Shown: positions 8,360 to 17,451, counted from the first letter of the stretch. The stretch: 64,000 bases of DNA from Blastopirellula retiformator (GCF_007859755.1 NZ_SJPF01000001.1:186001-250000); one strand, 5' to 3'. Numbers and translations: made by a program. Notes: generated by a model not told the origin, from the letters alone.

Positions 8360-9004
8360 GTGGACGCTTCGTTCTGTAGGCTTCTACCGATTGAAACGAG
8401 GGTGAATAACTTGCCTGGCTATGTTGACACTAGTGCGAAAACAAAGAGGCGGACGCGATTCGCTCGGTGGCCGCTCGCTTGCTTGATTGTTGGTTTTGCT
8501 TCCGCCGGGACCACCTTTCTCGTTTGCCAGTCATCTTCGCTCGCTAATTGGTATTCTCCGCCAAAGCCTTCCTTGTTGATTGGTTTGCCCCTTGTGGGCG
8601 ATGCAGTCTATGGTGAACCAGAAGGAGAATTGCTCTTGAGCGACGGTAGCGGTCGTCATCTCACCGGGAAGGTGACTTATGGAATTCGCAACCTGCTTTC
8701 GAGTCGGTCGATCGTGGTGCAGTTTCCAGCGAAGGCTGGATATCTTCGAGATTCGGTCGGCGCCTACCGCACCGTTGATCCAGAGCGTTGGCCATCGTTC
8801 GCGAAGCAATCAATATTGATCGTGATTCCGCCAGACGAGACAGTTGCCTTCGACGATACGTACAACGGCATATTCAGCAACGATGCGCAATCGGAGACGG
8901 ACGAATGGTGCTTCGTCTTCTCGTCCGATGAACCAGCGAAAGAACAAGGCGAACTCTATTTCGGATGTCTATCGTTTCAGACAAGTTGGGAATCCCGCGA
9001 CTAG
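8360..9004 (+). CDS. Hypothetical membrane-anchored protein
   Basis: 214 residues from a GTG at 8360; a GTG at 8402 is an alternative. After a basic N-terminus (KTKRRTRFARW) comes one transmembrane helix (PLACLIVGFASAGTTFLVC). A predicted extracytoplasmic beta-rich domain follows (LLIGLPLVGDAVYGEPEGELLL, SRSIVVQFPAKAGYL, SILIVIPPDETVAFDD, WCFVFSSDEPAKEQGELYFGC). No motif is known to me. It is AT-richer than the genes around it, which fits the accessory character of 7-9.4 kb. Confidence 0.6.
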   Translation: MDASFCRLLPIETRVNNLPGYVDTSAKTKRRTRFARWPLACLIVGFASAGTTFLVCQSSSLANWYSPPKPSLLIGLPLVGDAVYGEPEGELLLSDGSGRHLTGKVTYGIRNLLSSRSIVVQFPAKAGYLRDSVGAYRTVDPERWPSFAKQSILIVIPPDETVAFDDTYNGIFSNDAQSETDEWCFVFSSDEPAKEQGELYFGCLSFQTSWESRD

Positions 9005-9023
9005 TTGCCCCAACGCAGATACC

Positions 9024-9337
9024 ATGAACGTCAATTCTCCCGATCGAAACGAAGCGACGCTGCAAACGCTTGAGCAAATCTCGCGGAAGTATCTGGAAGG
9101 TTCCCAGGAGCGGCGAGCCATTTTCACGGCCGCCGATATGAAGAATTCCTGAAGGAGTTTCCCGTCACGGACGAAACGATCAACAACGCGCTTTCGAAAA
9201 CGGCCAATTCGCCGGAAGGAACGATGGCGCAGGTCCACGGTAAAATGTGGGTGTTGGTGATCGACCCTGACGGAAAACGCCGCCTGATCGAGCCGCTCAT
9301 GATTGATTGGGATGAAGAGAATTCGCGGGAAGCGTAG
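9024..9337 (+). pseudogene. Small gene split by a frameshift
   Basis: An ATG at 9024 opens a 42-residue frame (NVNSPDRNEATLQTLEQISR...) that stops at 9152. A second frame overlapping it carries protein-like sequence to a TAG at 9337: GRRYEEFLKEFPVTDETINN, then MAQVHGKMWVLVIDPDGKRR and LIEPLMIDWDEENSREA. Joining the two needs a one-base shift near 9120-9150. The alternative is two tiny overlapping genes. Neither part matches a family I know. Confidence 0.4.
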
Positions 9338-9469
9338 CGCTAACCCAATCCGCGCTGCGTCATCCTGCCGAATTTGGTAGCCTAACCGCTGACCGCCCTC
9401 ACTCTTCTGGGGGCATATTCTGGCGGCTTTTCGTCGCGCTTGGCTTACGACTACCAGGAGGCTCCACCG

Positions 9470-10867
9470 ATGGGTTTGCACGAGAAAGACGATCGCCGCG
9501 AAGAGTTGGATGACGACGTTTACGCTTCGACCGATCTCGCGGTCAGCATGCCGAAATACAAGTTTCCGCACATCGAACAAAACCCCCGCCACGCCTATTC
9601 GGTCGTCCATGACGAGCTGATGCTCGACGGCAATTCGCGGCAGAATCTCGCCACGTTCTGCCAAACCTGGCTCGAGCCGGAAGTCCACCAGCTGATGGAC
9701 GAGTGTCTCGACAAGAACATGATCGACAAGGACGAGTATCCGCAGACCGCCGAGATCGAGGCCCGCTGCGTTCATATGCTCGCCGACTTATGGAACTCGC
9801 CGTCCGAAGCGAACACGATCGGCTGTTCGACCACCGGTTCGAGCGAAGCGGCGATGCTGGGCGGGATGGCGATGAAGAATCGCTGGAAAGCGAAGCGAAT
9901 CGCGGCCGGAAAAAGCTATGACAAACCGAACATGATCACCGGCCCGGTCCAGGTCTGCTGGCACAAGTTCGCCCGGTATTGGGATATCGAACTGCGGGAA
10001 GTGCCGATGGAAGAAGGCCGCTTGCTGCTGACGCCGGAGGAAGTGATCAAACGCTGCGATGAGAACACGATCGGCGTGGTGCCGACGCTGGGCGTGACGT
10101 TCACTTGCCAGTACGAGCCGATCTTTGAGATCTCGGAGGCGCTCGAAGCTTTCGAGAAGAAGACCGGGCTCGACATTCCGATCCATGTTGACGGCGCGAG
10201 CGGCGGTTTCCTCGCGCCGTTCTGTGCACCGGAGCTGGTGTGGGATTTCCGTCTACCGCGGGTGAAATCGATCAACGCGTCGGGGCATAAGTTCGGCCTG
10301 GCGCCGCTGGGCGTTGGCTGGGTCATTTGGCGCGAGCAAAGCGACCTTCCGGAAGACTTGATCTTTTGGGTCAATTACCTCGGCGGCAACATGCGCGACC
10401 TGGCGCTCAACTTCTCGCGCCCCGGCGGTCAGGTCGTTTGCCAGTATTACAACTTCCTGCGACTCGGCCGCGACGGCTATCGCAAGATTCACTCGGCCTG
10501 TTACGACACGGCGTCGTACCTAGCTGAAGAGATCGAAAAGTTTGGCCTGTTCGACGTCATCTACGACGGCGATCGCCGCAGCGGCATTCCGGCGCTTTGC
10601 TGGAAGTTGAAGCCCGGCCTCAAGCCAGGTTTCAGTCTGTACGACTTGGCCGATCGTCTCTGCGCTCGCGGTTGGCAAGTTCCGGCTTACTCGCTGCCGG
10701 CCGATCAAACCGATCAGGTGATCCAGCGGATCTTGGTACGTCACGGGGTAAGCCGCGATCTAGGTGCGCTGCTGCTGGTAGATATGAAGCGGTCGATCGA
10801 GTACTTTGAAGGGCACCCGGTCAGTGCGCCGCTGAGTGAAGAAGAAGCGGGCGGGTTTCATCACTAA
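9470..10867 (+). CDS. gadB: Glutamate decarboxylase (PLP-dependent)
   Basis: 465 residues. It decarboxylates L-glutamate to gamma-aminobutyrate, consuming a proton, and is a cytoplasmic enzyme of acid resistance and GABA metabolism. AGGAGG lies just ahead of the ATG at 9470. Family blocks are [52 protein letters not shown] and the PLP lysine in [10 protein letters not shown] (Lys-274, equivalent to E. coli Lys-276). The chain ends GGFHH; E. coli GadB closes its active site at neutral pH with a histidine next to the C-terminus, and a histidine at the matching place here suggests similar autoinhibition. No glutamate/GABA antiporter gene (gadC) is adjacent. Confidence 0.95.
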   Translation: MGLHEKDDRREELDDDVYASTDLAVSMPKYKFPHIEQNPRHAYSVVHDELMLDGNSRQNLATFCQTWLEPEVHQLMDECLDKNMIDKDEYPQTAEIEARCVHMLADLWNSPSEANTIGCSTTGSSEAAMLGGMAMKNRWKAKRIAAGKSYDKPNMITGPVQVCWHKFARYWDIELREVPMEEGRLLLTPEEVIKRCDENTIGVVPTLGVTFTCQYEPIFEISEALEAFEKKTGLDIPIHVDGASGGFLAPFCAPELVWDFRLPRVKSINASGHKFGLAPLGVGWVIWREQSDLPEDLIFWVNYLGGNMRDLALNFSRPGGQVVCQYYNFLRLGRDGYRKIHSACYDTASYLAEEIEKFGLFDVIYDGDRRSGIPALCWKLKPGLKPGFSLYDLADRLCARGWQVPAYSLPADQTDQVIQRILVRHGVSRDLGALLLVDMKRSIEYFEGHPVSAPLSEEEAGGFHH

Positions 10868-10881
10868 GAAAAATCTGGCGC

Positions 10882-10925
10882 CATGCTCTTGCAGCGTCTT
10901 CGCTGGATGAGCATGTCTTTGCCTT
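10882..10925. repeat. CATGCT-type hairpin repeat, copy A
   Basis: CATGCTC-ttg-CAGCG-tctt-CGCTG-gat-GAGCATG forms a stem with one symmetric internal loop. Read on the minus strand it is the same pattern as copy B at 10937 and the half copy at 6135, including the GGCGCC flank. It lies just after the gadB stop and could help end or stabilise that transcript. Confidence 0.6.
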
Positions 10926-10936
10926 GAAGTAACGCA

Positions 10937-10984
10937 TTGAAGACATGCTTATACCGCGAAGACGCGGTATAAGCATGTCTTCAA
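10937..10984. repeat. CATGCT-type hairpin repeat, copy B (22-bp perfect stem)
   Basis: A perfect 22-bp inverted repeat with a four-base AAGA loop; the core is CATGCTTATACCGCG. It ends nine bases before the ATG of the membrane-protein gene at 10994, so its RNA would place a very stable stem where the ribosome should load. It has no T-run and is therefore not a classic terminator. Confidence 0.8.
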
Positions 10985-10993
10985 AGATTTCGG

Positions 10994-11875
10994 ATGAACG
11001 ACGACGTCACACCGGTCGAACAACTCGAAGAAGCCGGCGCCTGGCCGTTTGTCACGCATCGCGTTTGGCGACGCCTGGGCGAAGTTTATCGTCAATGGCA
11101 TGCGCGGCATCATCGCAAGCGCTTGGCGCCGCCTGAGACGTTGCATGTGCGACGATTGCCCAGCTTGCTGCTTCGTGGGCTGTGGCTGCCGGGCAAGTTG
11201 AACTGGTGGATCGGCGTCATCTTTGCGATCGGGGCGAGTCTGTTTGCGGTTGGCTGCGTGTTGAGTCTGTGGCCGGCGCTGGCCGGTTCGCTTAGCATCG
11301 GCGTTTTGCAGATTGGCGCGATCTACTTCGCTGGGTCGATTCCGTTTACGACCGCCGCCTATCTGCAACTGTTTCAGGCGGCCAACGCCGGAGAGTTTGG
11401 CCAGGGGAAACCGCTGCGGACGAAGCTATTCGCCTGGCGGCCGCATGACCCAGGCTGGCTGAGCTGTCTGTCGCAGTTTATCGGCACCATTCTCTTCAAC
11501 TTCAACACGTTTGACTCGATGTGGCCAGGGCTCAGCTGGTTTTGGCAAGAGTACCTGGTGTGGGTTCCCAACGTCGTCGGTTCGATCTTGTTTCTCTTCT
11601 CTGGCTATCTCGCCTTCATCGAGTTTTGCCACGCCTACTTCGCCTGGCGGCCTGACAATCTCTCGTGGTGGATCGTCACGATCAATTTGCTCGGCTGCAT
11701 CGGCTTCATGATCTCGGCCGTTTACGCCTTTGTGCCGACCAGCGGAATCACGCTAGCAGCCGAAACAATCGCTACCGCGTTTACGCTGCAAGGCGCGATT
11801 TGTTTCTTTGTTGGGGCGGTGTTGATGTTGCCGGAGACGGCGGAAGAAGCGGGCGAGGAGCTTCCGTCGGCATAG
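10994..11875 (+). CDS. Hypothetical multi-pass membrane protein
   Basis: 293 residues. A basic cytoplasmic N-terminus of about 65 residues is followed by several transmembrane helices, among them WWIGVIFAIGASLFAVGCVL, VLQIGAIYFAGSIPFTTAAY, LVWVPNVVGSILFLFSGYL, WWIVTINLLGCIGFMISAVY and FTLQGAICFFVGAVLML. The acidic tail is ETAEEAGEELPSA. The aromatic-rich loops (FAWRPHDPGW, FAWRPDNLSW) look like an internal repeat and suggest a duplicated unit. No transport or enzyme motif was recognised. No Shine-Dalgarno sequence is visible, and the 22-bp hairpin sits immediately upstream. Confidence 0.75.
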   Translation: MNDDVTPVEQLEEAGAWPFVTHRVWRRLGEVYRQWHARHHRKRLAPPETLHVRRLPSLLLRGLWLPGKLNWWIGVIFAIGASLFAVGCVLSLWPALAGSLSIGVLQIGAIYFAGSIPFTTAAYLQLFQAANAGEFGQGKPLRTKLFAWRPHDPGWLSCLSQFIGTILFNFNTFDSMWPGLSWFWQEYLVWVPNVVGSILFLFSGYLAFIEFCHAYFAWRPDNLSWWIVTINLLGCIGFMISAVYAFVPTSGITLAAETIATAFTLQGAICFFVGAVLMLPETAEEAGEELPSA

Positions 11876-12015
11876 TCGGCGGTGCGTCGAATGCGGATGC
11901 TTTTGCGCAAACCAATCGCTTCTTTTTACGCTGACATGCTGCCCGCCGCTCGGTATGATGGCGGTTCCTCTCCTATGTCCTTTCACGGAATCTTCCCGGC
12001 CAGGAGACCGATGCG

Positions 12016-13137
12016 ATGATGCGGGTTGTATTCTACGCTTGCGGCGTGTGGTGCTCTCTGTTGTTGGTTGCTGCGGCGGAAGAGTCGCAGGCAACGCTCG
12101 ATGATTTGACCGCAGCCACCACCGCCAACATTGCCGCGTTCGACAATTTTTATTGCCAGTTCGATGTGAAGATTGGCAAGGCGTTGTATGAGGGAGAGTT
12201 TAAGAATCTCACCTTCGATCATGTCAGCGGCGTCGGGCATGGCGTCTGGGCGAAGAAGGGACCGATCGAGGTTTACGATTTTCGGCAGGAAGGGGAATCA
12301 AAGTGGGAAATCACCAACCATGCCGTCTATGGTCCGTTGATCTATACCGAGGCGCTGATCCGTTACCCTGGCTTTCAGCTGCACATCAAAAAGAACGCGG
12401 TGATCACGTCAGCGCCCAATGCCGACTTTCATCCCCGGATGGATCCCCTTTCGCTGCATCATATGGTCGAAGGAGATTGGAATACGCGGCTGGCCGAATT
12501 GCTGGCCCGGTTTGTACTGGAACGCGACTGCGAAGTTGGCGCCAACCTGCGTAAACCAGACGTCGACTTTTACGTAACGCAGCTCAATGAAGGGAAGACC
12601 GATCAGTTTCGCGTCATCACCGAAGACCGTAGCCTGACGCTACAGTTTGCCGCCGGAGACTATGCCTTTCCCAAAGTGGTCGGCTACTCGTATCGCAAAT
12701 CGGAAGGCTCTCCCTGGCGGACCTGGTGGATGCATGTGCTGGAAACCGAAGTGGTAGAAGGCGTCGGCACGTTCCCCAAGAAGGTGGTCGTCATCCATCC
12801 GCTGATCGCCGGAGAAGAGCCGTTGGGAGTACGGAACTGGCAGGGGCGATTTACCAAGCCGCCGACCGTCGCTTTCGCCCTGCTGTGGGAACTGAAAACG
12901 GTCGAATGCCGCGAACCGACCGCCGACGAACTAACCTTCACCGCCGACCGCGACCTGCCGGTCATGCGAGCCGGCTTTGCCCGGGTGACCTACGTCAAAG
13001 AAAAAGATTCGGTCACGCCCGATCAACTGCCGGAGCTGTTTGAATCGTTGGCCAACAAGCTTCCAAAGCGGAAAAAGCCGGGGAGCGACGACGAGGAAGA
13101 TGCGGCCGAAACGCAAAAGAACGAAGTGAAACCTTAG
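12016..13137 (+). CDS. Hypothetical secreted protein
   Basis: 373 residues with an N-terminal signal peptide (VVFYACGVWCSLLLVAAAEE). AGGAG lies eight bases before the start. The mature part is a beta-rich protein with an outer-membrane-lipoprotein-carrier flavour: IAAFDNFYCQFDVKIGKALYEGEFKNLTFDH is a typical opening of planctomycete proteins of that shape, but I cannot assign the family firmly. The tail is a charged spacer (PKRKKPGSDDEEDAAETQKNEVKP). It is probably periplasmic and has no operon partner. Confidence 0.7.
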   Translation: MMRVVFYACGVWCSLLLVAAAEESQATLDDLTAATTANIAAFDNFYCQFDVKIGKALYEGEFKNLTFDHVSGVGHGVWAKKGPIEVYDFRQEGESKWEITNHAVYGPLIYTEALIRYPGFQLHIKKNAVITSAPNADFHPRMDPLSLHHMVEGDWNTRLAELLARFVLERDCEVGANLRKPDVDFYVTQLNEGKTDQFRVITEDRSLTLQFAAGDYAFPKVVGYSYRKSEGSPWRTWWMHVLETEVVEGVGTFPKKVVVIHPLIAGEEPLGVRNWQGRFTKPPTVAFALLWELKTVECREPTADELTFTADRDLPVMRAGFARVTYVKEKDSVTPDQLPELFESLANKLPKRKKPGSDDEEDAAETQKNEVKP

Positions 13138-13185
13138 TCGTTTCCGCCGATAGGCGACAACCGCCCGGCGGCTATCCGCCAATCG

Positions 13186-13650
13186 TTACGGCGTAGCTTC
13201 CGCCGTCTCGCCATCGAGCGTCATCAACCAATAGGGACCGTCTGGGCTGGTCGATTGCTCGTCGCAGCGCCAGCCAAGTTCCTGATAGAAGGCGAGGGCG
13301 TTCTTGTTCGAGGTTGAGCACTTCAGCTGCGCTGGTCGGCCGATTTGACCCAAACAGGCGTTGAGCAAGGCCTTGCCAACGCCCATCCGTTGGTAATCCG
13401 GCGCCACAAACAGATTGTGGATGAAGTTCTCGGGCGGCCACCACGAGACGAACCCCACGATCCGCCGACTACGCTCGGCCACCCAAATCGGCTCGCCGGC
13501 GGTCGCTTTGTCAAAGTCGTCAAAGCGGATCTTATCGTTCGGCATCCAATGAAACGCCGACCGCCGCGAAGCGTAAAAGATCTTCGCACAAGCCGCCCGA
13601 TCCGGGCGCCCGGCGACTCGCGTGATCCAGGGTGAAGGGGTGGTGGTCAT
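13186..13650 (-). CDS. GNAT family N-acetyltransferase
   Basis: 154 residues, the usual size for a GNAT domain that moves an acetyl group from acetyl-CoA to an amine. The acetyl-CoA pocket motif A is visible as NLFVAPDYQRMGVGKALLNA (Q/RxxGxG/A = QRMGVG). Strand 4 is RRIVGFVSWW, and the C-terminal KNALAFYQELGWRC is the typical 'NxxAxxFYxxxGF' block. The substrate is not predictable. It lies convergent with the secreted protein gene at 12016. Confidence 0.9.
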   Translation of the reverse strand: MTTTPSPWITRVAGRPDRAACAKIFYASRRSAFHWMPNDKIRFDDFDKATAGEPIWVAERSRRIVGFVSWWPPENFIHNLFVAPDYQRMGVGKALLNACLGQIGRPAQLKCSTSNKNALAFYQELGWRCDEQSTSPDGPYWLMTLDGETAEATP

Positions 13651-13762
13651 GTGGATATTCTAGCCACGAGTTCGACGACCGAGATACAGGAGATGATCGG
13701 GTAGAGGCGGTTTTTGGGGCGAGGTTCACGAGACTGGCTCTGCGAGAGTTTGGAGCCAGAAT

Positions 13763-13800
13763 AAAAAAACGCCGCAGAAAGCAATCGCTTCCTACGGCGT
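13763..13800 (-). terminator. Intrinsic terminator of the DUF11 protein gene
   Basis: On the minus strand ACGCCG...CGGCGT with an inner AAGC/GCTT pairing is followed by a run of seven T. It lies 27 bases past the stop of the gene at 13827-16277. Confidence 0.8.
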
Positions 13801-13826
13801 GGTGATGGTCGAACTCTTGGCGAAAG

Positions 13827-16277
13827 TTACCGGTCGGAATAAACCCGGGTGCTTTCTTCTTTGGTGATCGGTTGCGGGATCTCGTCGCTGGAGACTTGGA
13901 CCTTGATCCGTTGGTCGCCGGCTTGAACCCCCTTCACCTTGATGCGGAAGGTTTCTTCTCCCTTCGGCAGTAGGCGAGCGAGCGGCTCGAAGACGATCTC
14001 GTTGCCGCTAACCAAACCCTTGGCGGCGCCGGCTGCTTCGACCCCTTGCATGCCTGGCGGCAAGATCGCGGCGACGCGGACGTTGGTGGCGGTCTTGGAG
14101 CCTTGGTTGACGACGCGGACGTCGTAGGTGGTGTCTTTGCCCAGTTCGATCGGATCGGCCTGGTCGGCCACTTCAAAGAAGAGGGCGGCGATGCCTTCGA
14201 CCTGAACCAGCGTTTCGTTCTGTGCGGCCAGGCCCATGCGAGCTGAGCCTTCGACCCGGATCTTCTGGTCGCCTGGTTCGACCGGCAGCGCGGTCAGTTC
14301 GACCGTGCCGCTTTGCGACGGGGGCAACTCTTGCAGGTTCCAGTAGATCGCATGTTGGTTGGCGTCATACTGGCCGGCGTTATTGGCGTCGACAAACTTC
14401 ATCCCCTTCGGCAAGTAGGTGATCAGGTCGATGTCTTGCGCCGGAGCGGTGCCGGGGTTGCTGATCGAAACCTGGTACTTGGCTGGGCGATCAAGATAGC
14501 GGAGCTTCGGACCAACCATCGAAACTTCAAGTTCCGGGGCGATCACTTCGACGTTCAGTTCGGTCTGCGTTTGCAGATTGCCGTCGCCGCGGATGCCGAG
14601 CACGTTTTGCGTTTGGCCCGCTTTGGAGGCATTCAGGACCAGCTCAAGACTGCGGGTCTCGCCCGGCTTGAGGGTGCCGATTTCAAATTCGAGTTCGCTG
14701 CCGGCCGGGTGAGTGAAGTTGGCCGGGACCACTTCTTCCAGCACCACGCCGGTCGCCGGACCGGTGCCGGGGTTACTGACGGTGATCGCCAGCAGCAAGT
14801 TGTCGCCGATCAAGACGGTCGGCGCCGCGGTTTGTTCGATGGTCAGCTCGGGCTTGGTGACTCGCGAGCGGACAGTCGCATGGGCGGCGAACGAAACAGT
14901 CGCCACGCTGCCGACGTCACCCTCGGCCTGGGGCATTAGTTCCATCGTTAAACGTTTTTCTTCGCCGGGGGCGATCTGGCCGATCTTCCACAGCAGTTCG
15001 CCGCTGGCGTTCGACTCGGCGACCGGGGTAGTGCTGACCAGCGCCGTGCCGGCCGGAACCGAATCGCGAATCACCACGTCATGGGCGGTTGCCTGGCCGA
15101 CGTTCTTGATGACCACGGCGAAGGTAGCCGCTTTGCCGACTTGGATTTCGACGGGAGCTTGTTTTTCGATCGTGATCGACGGTTGCTGGAGGCCTTCGTG
15201 CTTGGCGTCGCCAGGCTTGCCGATGCCGGTTTCTGGGACAGGACCGCCGAGTCGGCTGCTGCCGCTGTCCCCCAGGCTGCCGTAGCTGGGCATCGCGCGA
15301 GGCGTCGGATAGCGGTCAGGCGTGGCCGGGGCGACGCCGCCGATCGAAGCCGGAGCTGGGTAGCGATCGGTCGCCGGGGAGGTTTCGCGCGGCATCGAGC
15401 CAGCGGCAGGCGGCGTCGAACTGACGGTCGCCGGGCTGCCGCTACCGGAGCTGCTGTACTGGAAACGGCTGCTAGGCGTCGAAGCGGCCGGTGCGGCCGA
15501 TTCGGCGGCGCCGCCAATCGGCGGAGCGGCGTAACGCGGATTCGAGGCGACGCTCGGCGCCGGGTTCGATTCGATCGCGGCAGCGGCGGCCGGGGTTTCG
15601 GGATCTCGCGACAGCGCGGCCGACATTGGCGTAGTGGCCGGAGTTCCGCTGGCCGGAGGCGTCGTTGTCGGGGGTGTCGTCGTAGGCGGTGTGGTCGACG
15701 GCGGAGTCGTCGCGAATCGAGAAGGCGCCGGCGTCGAAGTCGCTGCAGGCGCAGCTGCTGGGGTTGGCGTTGAATCGCCAAGTTGGAAACGCGAACCGGT
15801 CGACGGCTTGGGCGTCGGCGAGCTGTCGCCTAGGCTAAAACGGCTGACCGGCGGTTTCGGCGTATCGCCGATGGTGACCGGGGCAGGCTGCGTCGGGGCG
15901 GCGGCGCCGGTATCACCGAGAAAGCGGCTGGAGCCGGTCGACGGTTTGGGCGTCGAAGTGGCCGGAGTAGGAGCGCTGTCGCCGATCGAGAAGCGGTGCG
16001 AAGCCGGCGGCGGTGGAGTCGGCGTCGAATCGCCGCTGGGGTCGTCATTTTCGTTGTTGGCGCGGACGATCGACGGGACGTAGCGACCCGCCTGATCAGC
16101 GGCGGCGGCGGTCGAAGACTCGACCAGGGCCGCTACATTCTCTCCTGCGGCGTCGACTACAGGCTCAGCAGCGGTGTGAGCCGTCGACAAAACCGATTGT
16201 ACGATCGCAGCGACGCCCAAAGAGGCGACGCCGCCAATAGCGGTAAAGCGGAGGTAGAGATTCTTCATGGCGTCCAT
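13827..16277 (-). CDS. Large DUF11-repeat surface protein with Pro/Ser/Thr-rich stalk
   Basis: 816 residues. A hydrophobic N-terminal segment (FTAIGGVASLGVAAIVQSVL) suggests export or anchoring. Residues of about 75-345 are low-complexity Pro/Thr/Ser with recurring units of the type SRFSLGDSSPTPKPSTG and a TTPPTTTPP run. From about 370 on there are four or more DUF11-like immunoglobulin-type modules (VEIQVGKAATFAVVIKNVGQ, VLIGDNLLLAITVSNPGTGP, AKYQVSISNPGTAPAQDI, KDTTYDVRVVNQGSKTATNV), each with the N-x-G-x-x-x-A signature. Such proteins are cell-surface or cell-wall components; in planctomycetes they may be S-layer or envelope proteins. A second ATG three codons in (16268) is possible. Its terminator is at 13763. 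Confidence 0.85.
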   Translation of the reverse strand: MDAMKNLYLRFTAIGGVASLGVAAIVQSVLSTAHTAAEPVVDAAGENVAALVESSTAAAADQAGRYVPSIVRANNENDDPSGDSTPTPPPPASHRFSIGDSAPTPATSTPKPSTGSSRFLGDTGAAAPTQPAPVTIGDTPKPPVSRFSLGDSSPTPKPSTGSRFQLGDSTPTPAAAPAATSTPAPSRFATTPPSTTPPTTTPPTTTPPASGTPATTPMSAALSRDPETPAAAAAIESNPAPSVASNPRYAAPPIGGAAESAAPAASTPSSRFQYSSSGSGSPATVSSTPPAAGSMPRETSPATDRYPAPASIGGVAPATPDRYPTPRAMPSYGSLGDSGSSRLGGPVPETGIGKPGDAKHEGLQQPSITIEKQAPVEIQVGKAATFAVVIKNVGQATAHDVVIRDSVPAGTALVSTTPVAESNASGELLWKIGQIAPGEEKRLTMELMPQAEGDVGSVATVSFAAHATVRSRVTKPELTIEQTAAPTVLIGDNLLLAITVSNPGTGPATGVVLEEVVPANFTHPAGSELEFEIGTLKPGETRSLELVLNASKAGQTQNVLGIRGDGNLQTQTELNVEVIAPELEVSMVGPKLRYLDRPAKYQVSISNPGTAPAQDIDLITYLPKGMKFVDANNAGQYDANQHAIYWNLQELPPSQSGTVELTALPVEPGDQKIRVEGSARMGLAAQNETLVQVEGIAALFFEVADQADPIELGKDTTYDVRVVNQGSKTATNVRVAAILPPGMQGVEAAGAAKGLVSGNEIVFEPLARLLPKGEETFRIKVKGVQAGDQRIKVQVSSDEIPQPITKEESTRVYSDR

Positions 16278-16408
16278 GCCGGGATAGGGAATGTCTCGAT
16301 TTCTGCGGGGCCCGCTTTTCGAGCGAGAACTGCTTACCTATCAAAATCGGAACATTGGGCAAAGATCAATTCAAGAATTGGTTCCTCTTTGCCGACATTC
16401 GTCCGACG

Positions 16409-17275
16409 CTAGCGTCGATTGAGATCGAACAGGGCGTCGAGCATGCTTTCCTGCGTCTTGGCGACGGCGACCAGCGACTTGTAGGCGGTCAGCGAACTTT
16501 GGGCCAGAATGGCGCTGCGGGTAAGCTCAGCGGTTTCGCTAACGAAATTGGCGTCCATCAGTTCGCTGTAGATCGACTGCAGTTCAATCTGCTGATCTTC
16601 GAGCGACTGGTAGATCGAGTCTTGCGAGTACTTGTCGAAGGCGGCGTACTCGGCCCGGTTGTAGATCAGTTGCGACTGCACGCCGTCGAGCGCCTTCAAG
16701 GCCGACGCCAGGTCGCCGCTTTCCAGGTCGTACTGCCCGCCGGTTCGCAGATCGGCCAGCACTCCGTCTTCGCCACCATAGGTCTCGGCGTCGAGCGTCG
16801 GCAGGTAGAGTTCGGACGACGTGTTAAGGTCTGGGCTGTAGTTGACGTTAAGCTTCTCGCCACTGAATACGGGGCGGCCGTTGTAGGTGACGTCTCCCAG
16901 GCGATTGAAGGCGTCGATGGCGCCGTCGATTTCAAGCTGCAGCGCCGCCCGCTCGGCATCGCTGGTGGTGCTGCTAGCGGCGGTGATCAGGTTGCCGCGG
17001 ATGGTGTTGGTCAGCCGCGAAGCTTCCGACAGGGCGCCATCGGCGACGTCGATCAGCGCGCTCGTTTGCCGGCTCGAGCGCAGTAGCGCTTCGCGGGTGG
17101 TGATCTGCGATTTTACGGCCTCCGCGGCGAGTAGTCCGGCGGGATCGTCGGCCGCCCGGTTGATCCGCTGTCCGGTCGACAGACGCGCGATCGAGTTGAG
17201 CATCGAGTTGAAATTTTGATTGACCGAGTTGCCGACGGTCAGATACGCGCTCGAGAGAGTGGAGACCGGATTCAT
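16409..17275 (-). CDS. fliC: Flagellin (short form)
   Basis: 288 residues. The flagellin N-terminal D0/D1 block is clear (SMLNSIARLSTGQRINRAADDPAGLLAAEAVKSQI with the LSTGxRIN and DDPAG motifs), as is the C-terminal block (ALDGVQSQLIYNRAEYAAFDKYSQDSIYQ, ending SMLDALFDLNRR). The surface-exposed D2/D3 domain is almost absent, so the filament core would be thin. FlgL (hook-associated protein 3) is an alternative, but the conserved start fits flagellin better. It exports through the flagellar type III system. No other flagellar gene is in the window, so it is an isolated flagellin locus. Confidence 0.85.
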   Translation of the reverse strand: MNPVSTLSSAYLTVGNSVNQNFNSMLNSIARLSTGQRINRAADDPAGLLAAEAVKSQITTREALLRSSRQTSALIDVADGALSEASRLTNTIRGNLITAASSTTSDAERAALQLEIDGAIDAFNRLGDVTYNGRPVFSGEKLNVNYSPDLNTSSELYLPTLDAETYGGEDGVLADLRTGGQYDLESGDLASALKALDGVQSQLIYNRAEYAAFDKYSQDSIYQSLEDQQIELQSIYSELMDANFVSETAELTRSAILAQSSLTAYKSLVAVAKTQESMLDALFDLNRR

Positions 17276-17451
17276 GGATCAACCGCCTACCGTGAAAACG
17301 CCAAGGAAGTAGAAGGGGACGCTTCACCAGGAAACGTAGCATTCTTGGCGGCAGGGGTTTGCCGACGGTAGCGATTGTGCCGGCGGTTTATTGAAGCGTC
17401 TTACCGCAGCTCGCTTTCGAAAGAACTGGGGAGAAGCTGCAGCGGAAGAGT

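Noticed and set aside
15071-15781. Arg-rich open frames on both strands within the Pro-rich stalk
   Set aside because: They arise from the low-complexity repeat of the DUF11 protein read in other frames.
17276-17450. Possible sigma-28 or sigma-54 promoter upstream of the flagellin gene
   Set aside because: TAAA and GG/GC-like elements occur but spacing and the second box do not match well enough to claim.
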